64,000 nucleotides of DNA from Aegilops tauschii subsp. strangulata (GCF_002575655.3 NC_053036.3:156092627-156156626); one strand, 5' to 3'. Numbered from the stretch's first letter, positions 1 through 12,772 are shown. Notes: a model not told the origin generated them from the letters alone. A program made the numbers and translations.

Positions 1-3000
1 CGCGAGATCAAGACTATTTAAGCTTATAGGAAAGGATGGTGTAATGAGGTGGAGCTGCAGCAAGCACTAAGCATATATGGTGGCTAACATACGCAAATGA
101 GGGCGAGAAGAGACGCAACGGAATGTTCGTGAACTAGCAATGATCAAGAAGTGATCATGAACTCCTACTTACGTTAAACATAACACAAGAACCGTGTTCA
201 CTTCCCGGACTCCGCCGAGAAGAGACCATCAGGGCTACACACGCGGTTGATGCGTTTTAATTAAGGGCAAGTGTCAAGTTCTCTACAACCGGACATTAAC
301 AAATTCCCATCTGCCACATAACCGCAGGCATGGCTCTCGAAAGTTTATACCCTGCAGGGGTATCCCAACTTAGCCCATTATAGGCTCTCACGGTCAACGA
401 AGGATATTCCTTCTCCCAGGAAGACCCGATCAGTCTCGGAATCCCGGTTTACAAGACATTTCGACAATGGTAAAACAAGACCAGCAAAGCCGCCCGAATG
501 TGCTGACAAATCCCGATAGGAGCTGCACATATCTCGTTCTCAGGGCACACCGGATAAGTCAAGCTACGAGTAAAACCAGACCTCGAGTTTCCCCGAGGTG
601 GCCCCGCAGGCTGCTCGGTTCGGACCAACACTCGAAGGAGCACTGGCCCGGGGGGTCTAAAATAAAGATGACCCTTGAGTCTGCAGAACCCAAGGGAAAA
701 GGGGATAGGTGGTAGCAAATGGTAAAACCAAGGTTGGGCCTTGCTGGAGGAGTTTTATTCAAAGCGAACTATCAAGGGGGTCCCATAAATCACCCAACCG
801 CGTAAGGAACACAAAATCAAGGAACATAACACCGGTATGCCGGAAACTAGGGCGGCAAGAGTGGAACAAAACAAGAGGCATAAGGCTGAGCCTTCCACCC
901 TTTACCAAGTATATAGATGCATTAATTAAATAAGAGATATTGTGATATCCCAACATATATATGTTCCAACAAGGAGCAATCTGCAACTTCACCTGCAACT
1001 AACAACGCTAGAAGAGGGGCTGAGCAAAAGCCGTAACATAGCCAAACAACGGTTTGCTAGGAAGGGTGACAAGGTTAGAGGTTCATGGCAATTTGGGAGG
1101 CTTGACAAGCAAGTGGTAGGTAGCGCGGCATAGCAATAGAGCGAACAGCTAGCAAGCAAAGATAGAAGTGATTTAGAGGGTATGGTCATCTTGCCTGAGA
1201 TCCCGCAAGGAAGAAGAACGAGTCCATGAAGAAGACAAACGGGTGTAGTCGAACGAATCCTCACAACTCCGGAACGAAACCGAAGCTAACGAGAGAAGCA
1301 ACCCGGAAAGAAACAAACAACATAGTAAACAACCACCACATACACATGGCATGATGCAAAAACAAATATGATGCATGTCCGGTTTAAAGAGGCATGGCAT
1401 GGCAAAGTGCAACAAACAACACTACAAATTAAGTGGAGCTCAATATGCAACGAGTTGCATATTGACGAAACACCACATTTAATTATTTATTTCTCTCTCG
1501 TTATGTACCCAACAATATTAAATGTTGTTAACCATGGCAAGAGGGGAAGCATATGGAAACTACCTATTTTAGACAATTTAAATGAGGCCGGAATGACAAA
1601 CAACAATTCCTGAAAAATCCTCATGTCCATAATTTAGATTTGGTACTGTTCTGCCATAAACACAATTTTAATATTGTTAAACAGCAAAATGAAGTGCACC
1701 AAGTTAATCTATGCATTTTTGTACCCCATTTACACATATAATTTAATAAAATCCGAGCTACGGTTATTTAGTTATGAAATAAATCATTTTAACATGGCAT
1801 ATATGCAAAATTAAATAAACAGCAAGTTTAAACATTTTAACATGGGATGAAAGTGGCATATTATTAATCTACACAAAATTCTAAGCATTTTACATATTTA
1901 GATTATTTTAATCCGATGCACGGTTGTGAAGTTATTATATGCATGAAGTTCAAGGGTTTTTCTGCAAAACTGGCAGTCTCTGGATAATTGGACAAATCGC
2001 AACACACAGAAAAAAACATATGCGGGCTGAAACTGAGGTGAACTGGGCTGGTTGGGGCTGCTCACATTGGGCCAAGGCCTGGCTGGAAGAGCGGAGGAGG
2101 CCCAAGTGGCGCAGATCTGGGCTTCAGGCGAGCATGCGGCCCAGGAGGCTGGCCACGCTGGCGCGGTCGAGGACGGGGTCAACGCGGGCGAGGCGTTCGT
2201 CTCCTCGTTCGTGAAACAGGGGATCGGGCAGTAGGAGGAAGGAAGCGGCGGCGCTGGAGGGTTCTGGTGGCCGGATTCGGCAACGCGGCGGGACAGACGA
2301 GGTCCTGGAGGAGGCGGACCGGGGCCCTTGGGCAGGGAAGCAGCGGTCAGCCCCTGGTGGTGGTGGTCGACGCCTTGGTTCTTGCAGGTTGTCGCGCGGC
2401 CGGCGAGGAACTCGGGCGACGGGTGGCAGACGGTGACGCGAGCACCAGCAACGGGCAGAGGGAGGCGGATCCGGTGAAGCTCAACTCCGGCGAGCTACTG
2501 CTCGTTGTCGGCCGGACGGAGAAGGGTCGAGGGCGGCGGCGCTCCTGCTAGAACGAGGTGAGAGAGACAGAGGGGTGAGACGATGGAGAAGCACGGGAGA
2601 AAAGGAAGGCACGGAGCGACGGGACTGGCCTGGTCGCTGCTGCAGCTGGTTGGAACCTCCGGCGGGGAATCACCGGCAAGGAGGAGGTCGTTGGGAGGCT
2701 CGGGGTCGAGCTCCTCTCGATCTGGATCGATGAGGGAGCAGGAGGCGCGGCTGCGGTGGTGAAATCGAGGGAGAGTGGGTGGCAAGCGCTGCTTGGCCCG
2801 GCGCTGAAGACGAGGGGCGCTGTCGGTTCGGCTGGGTAGAATGGATGGATTGGATCGGGGAATCCTGAGGAAGAGGGTGGCGGCGGCAGGGAATAGGTGG
2901 ATGGGACAGGTTAGGACTAGGGTTAGGCTGTTTAAATAGCTAGGTGGACTAGCTTAAGGCAAAACAGGCCCTCCGATCAAAATTGAACGGTCGAGAAAAA

Positions 3001-3398
3001 AAAGGTTGTGGAGAGATCAACAAAGAAAACGGTGATGTTTTGTAGATGTTTGGGGATGATCCGAATCCAACGGTGACAACAACCCGGGTCGGGTTCGGGG
3101 AGGTTCCGGACGCGCGAGAGGGGTCTATGCACTGCGCAAGGAGGGGTTCGGTGGTTGTGCAGAGAGGGTCAAACGGTCAGACAAGAGAGAATCGAAAATC
3201 CGGTTAGGCTCAGAATGGTCAATGAACGCAAGGGGGGACGCGGCAACTACGAGCGGATGCAAGTTTGAAAAACAATGACGGCAACAGAGTGCCGATGCAA
3301 TGTGAACGATGCGATGAAGAATGCAACAACAAAATAAATAACAGAGCTGACTCGCCAAACAAGGAAGGCAATCAGGGCGTCGGTCTCGGGGCGTTACA
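1..3398 (-). repeat. Left (3') LTR of element A, partial
   Basis: Matches 7466-10210 at a constant offset of 7465 bp up to about base 2745. Beyond that the right copy has been lost. The right LTR shows 424 bp before the part seen here, so the full LTR would be about 3.8 kb. The minus-strand promoter side is GC-rich (about 2050-2900), with a TATTTAA-like box on the minus strand near 2930. The region around 1430-1930 is AT-rich and non-coding. Confidence 0.88.
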
Positions 3399-6057
3399 AC
3401 ACTCCACCACTATAAGAGGATCTCGTCCCGAGATCTAGGATGGCACCGAAGGGAAACGGAAGATGAGGAGAAGAGGTAAAACTAAATTGCTTCTATGACA
3501 AACGAGTGAAACCAAAGAACCTTGGGAGGTCGCAAAGCTTGAAGAAATGACACGACAGAGGTGCACAAAATTGAGAAGACTCCGGTAGAAAAGAGAAACA
3601 AGGAACACCATGTGAACTTTGGAGTTTGCAAAGCTATGAATGACGAGAACAATGGACGAGAAGTACATGCAAGCACTCCGGTTGAAACGAGATGAAGAAG
3701 GAATGAGAATGGTATAATTTGGGCAGCACTCCGCCTGTAAATGGAAGGAATTGAACATGATCTTGACAAGATGAGAGGATACTCGATGAATTTAACAACA
3801 CACTGCCTCCGGGACGAACGATTATAAGATAGATCGTCGGAATAAGAGAACGGAGAAGGAAATGATAACTTCTACCACCATCTAATTTGGGAAGCATCCT
3901 TAAAAGAAGGATAGAACGGAGTTGTTGAAAAATCAACAAAGAAAGGATATGATCTTCGTGGGCTTATGGAGACATCCCAAAACTTGAGGTGAAATTCTGC
4001 CACTAACGAAAAACAACAGATTGGATTGATATGAACAAGGAGACGAGAAATTTATTTCACCGGGAGGATAAATGAAGGACTTGGGTCATTTATAAGCACC
4101 ATAATTAGCAACAATCCTTAGGGAAAGCTTTAGGTGAAAAATAACCCAAGATAACTTCAACAAGGAGATTGATGGATTTAAAATATCTCATTCTTGACAA
4201 CATGTGAAACATGAAACGCGAACTCAAATTGTCAAGAATGACATAACACCACCTCAAATGATAAGGTAGAACGAATTGCACTTTAGAATGCAAGATGAAG
4301 AATGCTTGAACTCCTCAAAACAAAACATGTGTTGAACACCATGTTTATTTTAGAGTATAGCTTGACGGATCATAACTCCGAGAGAAATCTTGAAGAACAA
4401 CTGAAGAATGAAAAGAATCTTTGACGAAGCACCATGTAGAGCCTCCATGCAGAACTCCGGTAATAAAAGGATGATACAAAGAAAGAGAAGTTGACAACAC
4501 AAGGTGAAGCCTTGCAATGATTTGGGTGGAGCTTTGAAATGATATAATCGATAAAACTTGGAACTCCGGAAAGAAAAGATGAACAACTGAAAACAAGAAT
4601 TTTGCTGAATCTCCGGAATAAGGAATTAATCACTTGGAGGAAACAAGAATAAGAATTACATTATGCTTAGCCTTCACCAATTTAGATTGATGACAAGCAA
4701 CGGATTTTGCATACTACTTATTCTCGTAGAAAGGATTAAGATAGATATTGCGCAAACTAGTGAAGGTCTTCATCGAAACACCGGTAGGATTGAAACAACG
4801 AATAATTTAATATGCAGACATAGGAAAAGGAATCTTGAACGAACCACCGTAAGAATTGGAAAAGAAAGAAGCAAAGGTGCAATTCACCGGGAAGAATTGG
4901 AAAAAACGAATGAAAATACCTGAGGGGATTTAGATACATGAGAACGAAGAGATCGTGAACTGATTAGAGGATACTTGGACGATGCACCGGTAAGATTTGG
5001 AGAACAAGAGCTGAATGTTGAAAATGAATAAATCTTCTGAAACGATGGCCTTCGGAGAATCAAACTGAAAAGACTCATGAAATGCTCCGGATCGGTATGA
5101 AAAGAATTCTCACAATCGAAAACAACTATGAGAGGATGGCATAAGCTAGAACTATGAATCTTCAAGAGAACGGATTAGATTTGGAGGAAAAACTCTTCTT
5201 CGGTCTTCAAATGTTGAGAATGATGATGATAAACACCATCAGGAATTATTGAGGCACTCCGGATTGAAAATTGGAAAGGTTGAACCAACGACGAAAAGAA
5301 TTTAAAAGATCTTGGAGAAAAACATGACTGATGATAATTCATTCTTACGTCAAACTTTGCAATGAATTTGAGAGTAACTCCGGAAAAATTAGAAGAGTCA
5401 GGTAAGATCCTGGAAGAAGACCTGTGGGTTAGGGCCCACTCAAAAGATACACCATTGGAATGATTTAAAAGAGAGATCGTACTAGTTGAATTAAATGGCT
5501 TGAATGAGATAACATCCACAAAAAGAACTTGAGTGAATTGAGAATGGGAACTTGAATCCTCTGGGATAACTTCAGCACTCCGGAACAATTGAATAGCGAG
5601 AGATGAATGATTAAAAGATACACCGGCATGAGAAAACATTTGAAACAAGGAAAGGAAAGTGACCAACATTGAAGGCTTGAATTTAGTCCACCGGAGAAGA
5701 AAAAGAATGAAGAATGATAAACTTGAAGCTCCGTTAATATCTTCATGGGAAACCACCGGATAAGAACATTGACGGAAAAGAATGGAGAGACTTCCCATCT
5801 ATAAGATGGATACTTGATTAAGAAATCTGAGTCATTGAAGAAAAAGGGTGGGAGGGCGGGAAAAACAAAGGCACCTTGGGACAGATGAAACAAACACCGT
5901 TGAGAAAAGCTTAGAATTGATCTTGCGGATGGGAAGAATGATGGGATCATCTCGAAGAGAAATGTACCGGTTGGAAATAGAATTAAGATGGCAAACTCGA
6001 TGATCAAGAAGGATTAGTATTCACATAGCAATGTGAGAACACCGCTTAGGATAAGGT

Positions 6058-6327
6058 ATGGATTCAACCTTTGACTTCGGAGCAACTCGATTACCACAAA
6101 TAAAACAAAACAAAGGATTGGCTTGCAGAATAATCCGGAACAAACATATGATAGAGATTTCGTCCGAAGTTTTCGTGGTGGGGCCCACACGGGCTCAATC
6201 GTACAGCACCATCATGTACAAGGTTGTGCACATGACATACGAAGCGTCCCCGAGTCGGCATAGCCAAGGACTCTTTAAGACACTACGAGACCACTGTAAA
6301 ACCAACCGTGGAAAGGCGGACCACTAG
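6058..6327 (+). other. Small open frame (89 aa) conserved between elements A and B; coding status unknown
   Basis: This plus-strand frame begins with Met, ends near a Gly-Lys-Ala-Asp-His tail, and has an 86-codon counterpart at 20489-20749 in element B. The two peptides are nearly identical over a central stretch containing KHMIEISSEVFVVGPTRA. It runs against the transcription direction inferred for the element. On the minus strand B is open through the same interval while A has a TGA, so a minus-strand peptide is also conceivable. I do not recognise either product, and the DNA similarity is too high to tell coding constraint from recent common origin. Confidence 0.3.
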
Positions 6328-7024
6328 ACGTCGAACCCCAATCTCATATCATGCATCTGTCGGAAAGATATCCTAGGAGCTACTAGAATTCCCAGTTATA
6401 AACTCCCGAAACTTTCTGGTTATGCAATCTGGTGTTGGGGATACAGGGGACACAAAAATATATCACCCAAACTAACAATACCTAGATCCAGCTGTATCCA
6501 TCCGTCAACACATAACCAAGAAAACTCCGGAAATCGTTTACCTCAACCTTCGAAAAACATCCGTTATACGATTTATGGCAATACTCCCAAACTCCCACCC
6601 CAGTACTAGGTGGCGTCGAGGTGATCTCACCAACAACTGCATAAAAGAGATTTCGATGTCGGCGAAACTCAGGTATTCCAGAACTGCAACGATAAAATTG
6701 TGACGACAACACCTCAGAGCTCAACTCCCCGGGACACTGCGACAACCCCTAAATGTCAGGAGGTACCAAGAACAATGTCCTCGTCACAAAACCATCGGAA
6801 CGATTCCAAGATACCCGCGTGATCCTAAAATTTTTTTTAGTGAAATTTGAGGAGAGAAAAGTCAAAACTTCTACGTCAGGAGGCCTCACCAGAGCGACGA
6901 AGGGACTGAGGAGTAAAAAGAATCCTACTCTCCGATATATATAATCCTAAGACTCAAAACATTATTGTTCTAGACTCAACAACGTCAGCGATTCGATCAA
7001 GCAGGGGGCTCCTAAGTCGGGGAT

Positions 7025-7041
7025 GGCTCTGATTACCAACT
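7025..7041 (-). promoter_or_regulatory. Primer-binding site of element A (initiator Met tRNA type)
   Basis: On the minus strand, right after the LTR terminus TTACA, the sequence is AGTTGGTAATCAGAGCC. The usual plant tRNA-iMet primer-binding site is TGGTATCAGAGCC, so this copy has one extra A. Element B has the same extra A (21455-21471), so it is a family trait. Confidence 0.75.
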
Positions 7042-10000
7042 TGTAACGCCCACGATGCGGCTATATCTCCCACGTGTCGAGGCACGACTTAGAGGCATAA
7101 CCGCATTGTGGTTTTGTCGCAAGAAGGGTCATCTTCACACAATCCCATGTAATGAACAAGAATGGGATAAAGAGTTGGCTTACAATCGCCACTTCACACA
7201 ATACATGAATAAGTCATACATCAATCAGAGATACACACATAGGTCTGACTACGGAACCAAAAGAAAGAAGACAACCCAACTGCTAGATCCCTGATCGTCC
7301 CAACTGGGCTCCACTACTGAACAACAAGAAAAGAAACAACACAACGGACAAGATCTTCATCGAGCTCCCACTTGAGCTCGGTTGTGTCACCTGCACTGGT
7401 ATCCCTGGCACCTGCAACTGTTTTGGAAGTATCTGTGAGTCACGAGGACTCAGCAATCTCACACCCGCGAGATCAAGACTATTTAAGCTTATAGGAAAGG
7501 ATGGTGTAATGAGGTGGAGCTGCAGCAAGCACTAAGCATATATGGTGGCTAACATACGCAAATGAGGGCGAGAAGAGACGCAACGGAACGGTCGTGAACT
7601 AGCAATGATCAAGAAGTGATCCTGAACTCCTACTTACGTCAAAGATAACACAAGAACCGTGTTCACTTCCCGGACTCCGCCGAGAAGAGACCATCACGGC
7701 TACACACGCGGTTGATGCGTTTTAATTAAGGTCAAGTGTCAAGTTCTCTACAACCGGACATTAACAAATTCCCATCTGCCACATAACCGCGGGCACGGCT
7801 CTCGAAAGTTTATACCCTGCAGGGGTGTCCCAACTTAGCCCATTATAAGCTCTCACGGTCAATGAAGGATATTCCTTCTCCCAGGAAGACCCGATCAGTC
7901 TCGGAATCCCGGTTTACAAGACATTTCGACAATGGTAAAAGAAGACCAGCAAAGCCGCCCGAATGTGCCGACAAATCCCGATAGGAGCTGCACATATCTC
8001 GTTCTCAGGGCACACCGGATAAGTCAAGCTACGAGTAAAACCAGACCTCGAGTTTCCCCGAGGTGGCCCCGCAGGCTGCTCGGTTCGGACCAACACTCGA
8101 AGGAGCACTGGCCCGGGGGGTCTAAAATAAAGATGACCCTTGAGTCTGCAGAACCCAAGGGAAAAGGGGATAGGTGGTAGCAAATGGTAAAACCAAGGTT
8201 GGGCCTTGCTGGAGGAGTTTTATTCAAAGCGAACTGTCAAGGGGGTCCCATAAATCACCCAACCGCGTAAGGAACGCAAAATCAAGGAACATAACACCGG
8301 TATGCCGGAAACTAGGGCGGCAAGAGTGGAACAAAACACCAGGCATAAGGCCGAGCCTTCCACCCTTTACCAAGTATATAGATGCATTAATTAAATAAGA
8401 GATATTGTGATATCCCAACATATATATGTTCCAACAAGGAGCAATCTTCAACTTCACCTGCAACTGACAACGCTTGAAGAGGGGCTGAGCAAAAGCGGTA
8501 ACATAGCCAAACAACGGTTTGCTAGGAAGGGTGACAAGGTTAGAGGTTCATGGCAATTTGGGAGGCTTGACAAGCAAGTGGTAGGTAGCGTGGCATAGCA
8601 ATAGAGCGAACAGCTAGCAAGCAAAGATAGAAGTGATTTCGAGGGTATGGTCATCTTGCCTGACATCCCGCAAGGAAGAAGAACGAGTCCATGAAGAAGA
8701 CAAACGGGTGTAGTCGAACGAATCCTCACTACTCCGGAACGAAACCGAAGCTAACGAGAGAAGCAACCCGGAAAGAAACAAACAACATAGTAAACAACCA
8801 CCACATACACATGGCATGATGCAAAAACAAATATGATGCATGTCCGGTTTAAAGAGGCATGGCATGGCAAAGTGCAACAAACAACACTACAAATTAAGTG
8901 GAGCTCAATATGCAACGAGTTGCATATTGACGAAACACCACATTTAATTATTTATTTCTCTCTCGTTATGTACCCAACAATATTAAATGTTGTTAACCAT
9001 GGCAAGAGGTGAAGCATATGGAAACTACCTATTTTAGACAATTTAAATGAGGCCGGAATGACAAACAACAATTCCCGAAAAATCCTCATGTCCATAATTT
9101 AGATTTGGTACTTTTCTGCCATAAACACAATTTTAATATTGTTAAACAGCAAAATGAAGTGCACCAAGTTAATCTATGCATTTTTCCACCCCATTTACAT
9201 ATATAATTTAATAAAATCTGAGCTACGGTTATTTAGTTATGAAATAAATCATTTTAACATGGCATATATGCAAAATTAAATAAACAGCAAGTTTAAACAT
9301 TTTAACATGGGATGAAAGTGGCATATTATTAATCTACACAAAATTCTAAGCATTTTACATATTTAGATTATTTTAATCCGATGCACGGTTGTGAAGTTAT
9401 TATATGCATGAAGTTCAAGGGTTTTTCTACAAAACTGGCAGTCTCTGGATAATTGGACAAATCGCAACACACAGAAAAAAAAACATATGCGGGCTGAAAC
9501 TGAGGTGAACTGGGCTGGTTGGGGCTGCTCACATCGGGCCAAGGCCTGGCTGGAAGAGCGGAAGAGGCCCAAGTGGCGCAGACCTGGGCTTCAGGCGAGC
9601 TTGCGGCCCAGGAGGCTGGCCACGCTGGCGAGATCGAGGACAGGGTCAACGCGGGCGAGGCGTTCGTCTGCTCGTTCGTGAAACAGGGGATCGGGCAGTA
9701 GGCGGAAGGAAGTGGCGGCGCTGGATGGTCCTGGTGGCCGGATTCGGCAACGCGGCGGGGTAGACAAGGTCCTGGAGGAGGCGGACCGGGGCCCTTGGGC
9801 AGGAAAGCAGTGGTCAGCACCTGGTGGTGGTGGTCGACGCCTTGGTTCTTGCAGGTTGTCGCGCGAGCCGGCGAGGAACTCGGGCGATGGGTGGCTGACG
9901 GAGACGCGAGCACCAGCAACGGGCAGAGGGAGGCGGATCCGGTGAAGCTCAACTCCGGCGAGCTACTGCTCGTTGTCGGCCGGACAGAGACGGGTCGAGG

Positions 10001-10210
10001 GCGGCGGCGCTCCTGCTAGAACGAGGTGAGAGAGACAGAGGGGTGAGACGATGGAGAAGCATGGGAGAAAAGGAAGGCACGGAGCGACGGGACTGGCCTG
10101 GTCGCTGCTGCAGCTGGTTGGAACCTCCGGCGGGGAATCACCGGCAAGGAGGAGGTCGTTGGGAGGCTCGGGGTCGAGCTCCTCTCGATCTGGATCGATG
10201 AGGGAGCAGG
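7042..10210 (-). repeat. Right (5') LTR of element A, truncated by the copia junction
   Basis: Starts with TGTAACGCCC and follows the left LTR at +7465 to about 10210. There GAGGGAGCAGG is followed by copia RT coding sequence instead of the expected LTR continuation. About 650 bp of LTR is missing. No target duplication is visible at the junction, so a deletion that also removed the 5' part of the copia element is the simplest reading. Confidence 0.85.
7050..7111. repeat. Imperfect inverted repeat at the U5 end of the element A LTR
   Basis: The arm at 7050-7067 (CCACGATGCGGCTATATC) pairs with the arm at 7094-7111, leaving a loop that itself contains GTCG...CGAC. Most mismatches become G-U pairs on one strand or the other. 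In minus-strand RNA the stem lies in the last 70 nt of U5, next to the primer-binding site. The same structure occurs at 12781-12842 and, with different bases, at 31829-31889. Confidence 0.7.
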
Positions 10211-11512
10211 CTCGGCTCGTGGCTAAGGGTTATACCCAAAAGGAAGGTGAAGACTTCTTTGATACTTACTCACCTGTGGCTCGACTGACCACTATTCGAG
10301 TTCTACTTTCACTAGCTGCCTCACATGGTCTTCTCGTTCACCAAATGGATGTTAAGACTGCTTTCCTAAATGGAGAGTTGGACGAGGAAATTTATATGGA
10401 ACAACCAGATGGGTTTGTACTAGATGGTCAGGAAGGAAAAGTGTGCAAGTTGCTGAAGTCTTTGTATGGACTCAAGCAAGCACCCAAACAGTGGCATGAG
10501 AAGTTTGAAAGAACTTTAACAGCTGCAGGCTTTGTTGTAAACGAAGCCGACAAATGTGTCTACTAACGCCACGGTGGGGGCGAGGGAGTTATCCTTTGCT
10601 TGTATGTTGATGACATACTAATTTTCGGAACAAATCTAAATGTTATTAAGGAGGTCAAGGATTTCCTATCTCGCTGTTTCGAGATGAAGGATTTAGGAGT
10701 GGCTGATGTCATTCTGAACATCAAGTTGTTGAGAGACAATGATGGTGGGATTACATTGCTTCAATCTCACTATGTGGAAAAGATCTTTAGTCGCTTTGGC
10801 TATAGTGACTGCAAGCCCTCTCCAACACCATATGATGCGAGTGTGTTACTTCGAAAGAATCAAAGAATTGCTAGAGATCAATTGAAATATTCTCAGATTA
10901 TTGGCTCGCTTAGCCAGTGCTACAAGACCTGACATCTCTTTTGCTGTTAGCAAATTGAGTCGGTTTGTCTCAAAACCAGGAGATGTGCATTGGAAGGCTC
11001 TAGAGAGAGTTTTGCGTTATTTGAAAGGCACTGCGAATTATGGAATTCACTACACCGGGCACCCAAAGGTTCTTGAAGGGTGTAGTGACTCAAACTGGAT
11101 CTCAGATGCTGATGAGATAAAGGCCACGAGCGGTTATGTATTCACTCATGGAGGTGGCGCTGTTTCTTGGAAGTCTTGCAAGCAGACCATCTTAACGAGG
11201 TCAACAATGGAAGCAGAACTCACAGCACTAGATACAGCTACGGTCGAAGCAGATTGGCTTCGCCGGCTCTTGAATGACTTGCCGGTTGTTGAGAAACCTG
11301 TACCGGGTATTCTTATGAACTGCGACAATCAAACTGTGATCAAGAAAGTGAGCAGCTCAAAGGATAACATGAAGTCATCGAGACACGTTCATAGAAGGTT
11401 AAAGTCTGTCAGGAAAATGAGAAACTCCGGAGTTATTGCATTGGATTATATCCAAACGTCTAAAAATCTGGCAGATCCTTTTACTAAGGGTCTATCACGT
11501 AGTGATAGATAA
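10211..11512 (+). pseudogene. Ty1/copia pol fragment: reverse transcriptase and RNase H, broken
   Basis: The frame opens in the middle of a copia RT ([16 protein letters not shown], then [20 protein letters not shown]). The RT catalytic YVDD lies at about 10603-10614. It continues through the connection (ATRPDISFAVSKLSRFVSKP) into RNase H (SGYVFTHGGGAVSWKS, then STMEAELTALD) and ends at 11512 with a normal C-terminal ADPFTKGL motif. An in-frame TAA lies at 10564-10566. A small deletion and frameshift near 10905 falls where copia proteins normally read Leu-Met-Tyr-Leu. Gag, protease, integrase and the N-terminal RT are absent. It cannot encode a working enzyme. Confidence 0.93.
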
Positions 11513-12107
11513 TGCATCGAGGGAGATGGGTATGAGACCCACAATATGAGTTGTTCACAGTGGTAACCTATTCTTTGTGATCGGAGATCCCGTGAATTAG
11601 ATGTGGAAGAGAAGCTGTTGGTCAACTGAGAGGAGAGTATCCTTACTATCAACAATACCACTCCATGAAGATGCAATACTCTCCTAATCTGCATGGCAGG
11701 TTGATGTATATCTTAATGTGTTCTAAGTGGCTCATTTAAGTAGAGATGTTGTCCTGCAAAACATCTTTTGAAGAACACACCTATGTGAGTCTGATTGTCA
11801 AACGTCGCAATCTATGAGAATAGGGTTCTCTTTAGTAAACTCATGAAAGGTCTCGGAGTATGACGCATAAGCTCCACCCGCGGGGAAGACCCACGGTAGC
11901 CACGTATCGGTCAAGGCTTTATGTGAAGCTAGATTCGCAGAAAACTTGCAGTTCAAGGCCCAGTCCACTGTTCAAGTTGCTTACTAGTGTAGCATAGACT
12001 TCTAGGTGGAAATTCAACTTAACAGTCTCCACTGCAGTACCGGTATATAAAACAGTGTTTTGGAACTAAAGGCAAATTCTATGTGCCTCTAGGATCTGGT
12101 GGGGGAT
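11513..12107 (+). other. Copia 3' untranslated segment with polypurine tract
   Basis: This stretch between the pol stop and the 3' LTR has no usable frame. It ends in GGATCTGGTGGGGGAT (12092-12107), which serves as the polypurine tract directly before the LTR start TGCTGG. A TATA-like GGTATATAAAAC lies near 12042. Confidence 0.7.
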
Positions 12108-12772
12108 TGCTGGAATTTTATCTATTTATGGGCCAGCCCAATAACAATTTCAGAAATTCCTAATAAATCCTAGAGGCCCACTTAGACCATTTGTGCAAGG
12201 CAAGGGATACTACTAAAGTTTAGTCCCACATTGCTAGTTTAGTGGGAGTTGGACCTCCTTATAAGGGAGGTTCTTTCCCCACTTGTATGAGCATGAGAAC
12301 AAGAGGCACATCCACGCGCGCTCCTCCTCCGCCGCCAGCCTCACCACGCCACGCCTCGTCATGACGCGCCGCGCCGCGGGAATGAGCCGAGCCGGTGTCT
12401 AAATTTTTGCCACGCACTACGGGTATACGAAAGGCTTCTCGGGAGCTAGAAAGTTTTTGCTGTAGTGGATATTGAATACGAAAGTTGCACCCCTCGGCTG
12501 CTGCCCGTTCGTTTCGTCTCCCGCGTACCCTTTAGCTTCAGGCGCAGCCTCTCGCCTCCTTATCTTGCGCCTATAAAAGGGAGGTCGCTCCTCTCAGAGA
12601 GACGCACCAGAACCTCTTCCTCCTCTCGCCACAAGTTCCTGAGCACTGCGCTGCTGCTACGATCTTCCCCATCCCGGCTTGTGGGGTGGACCGCGGGTCG
12701 GGACAGTAGGCCTCCGAAACCGCACCTCTTTGAGTCCTGTACGGGAGAAGGGTGATAAGGTTTTTGGGGAGC
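12108..12772 (+). repeat. Copia 3' LTR, first part
   Basis: Starts TGCTGGAATTTTATC right after the polypurine tract. A promoter-like CCTATAAAAGGGAGG lies near 12570. The LTR is interrupted at 12772 by element B and resumes at 21555, with GGAGC present on both sides of the insertion. It ends at 21948 in TTCCAACA, complementary to the TGCTGGAA start with one mismatch. The reassembled LTR is about 1.06 kb. I do not assign a named family. Confidence 0.83.
12768..12772. repeat. Target-site duplication of element B, left copy (GGAGC)
   Basis: GGAGC immediately precedes TGTAACACCC at 12773 and recurs at 21550-21554, directly after the right terminus GGGTGTTACA. Five bases is the normal LTR-retrotransposon duplication length. 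Confidence 0.85.

Larger units (their letters stand above)
3399..7041 (-). mobile_element. Internal domain of element A, non-coding, with iterated CCGGAG motifs
   Basis: No reading frame resembles a retroelement protein. On the plus strand from about 3570 to 5960 the sequence is adenine-rich and broken every few tens of bases by ACTCCGG, CACCGG or CTCCGGA. On the minus strand this reads as an irregular series of CCGGAG units. The same units appear in the same order in element B (about 17470-20410), so the array is an inherited part of the family. The 600 bp nearest the primer-binding site is also well conserved between A and B and may hold leader or packaging functions; that is inference. Confidence 0.75.
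1..10210 (-). mobile_element. Element A: non-coding long-LTR retrotransposon, truncated at both ends
   Basis: The first 2.74 kb of the window recurs 7465 bp downstream almost base for base, which defines the two LTRs. The left LTR ends at 3398 in GGGGCGTTACA and the right LTR starts at 7042 with TGTAACGCCC, so the termini are TGTAACGCCC and GGGCGTTACA. A primer-binding-site-like sequence next to 7042 and a purine-rich GGTGGAGTGT next to 3398 both read on the minus strand, which sets the orientation. The window opens inside the left LTR, and the right LTR is cut at 10210 where copia sequence begins. No gag, protease, RT or integrase is visible between the LTRs, so the element would need enzymes from another element. 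The tRNA-Met-type priming suggests Ty3/gypsy or a derivative, but the superfamily is inferred. Confidence 0.85.

Noticed and set aside
449..1415. Several 60-90 codon frames duplicated at 7914-8880
   Set aside because: Duplicated because they lie in the two LTRs of element A. Similar frames in element B and the solo LTR are broken.
5175..6007. Minus-strand frames of 180-207 codons in the internal domain of element A
   Set aside because: Ser/Phe-rich translations of an A-rich repeat array. The matching part of element B is only partly open and no retroelement motif is present.
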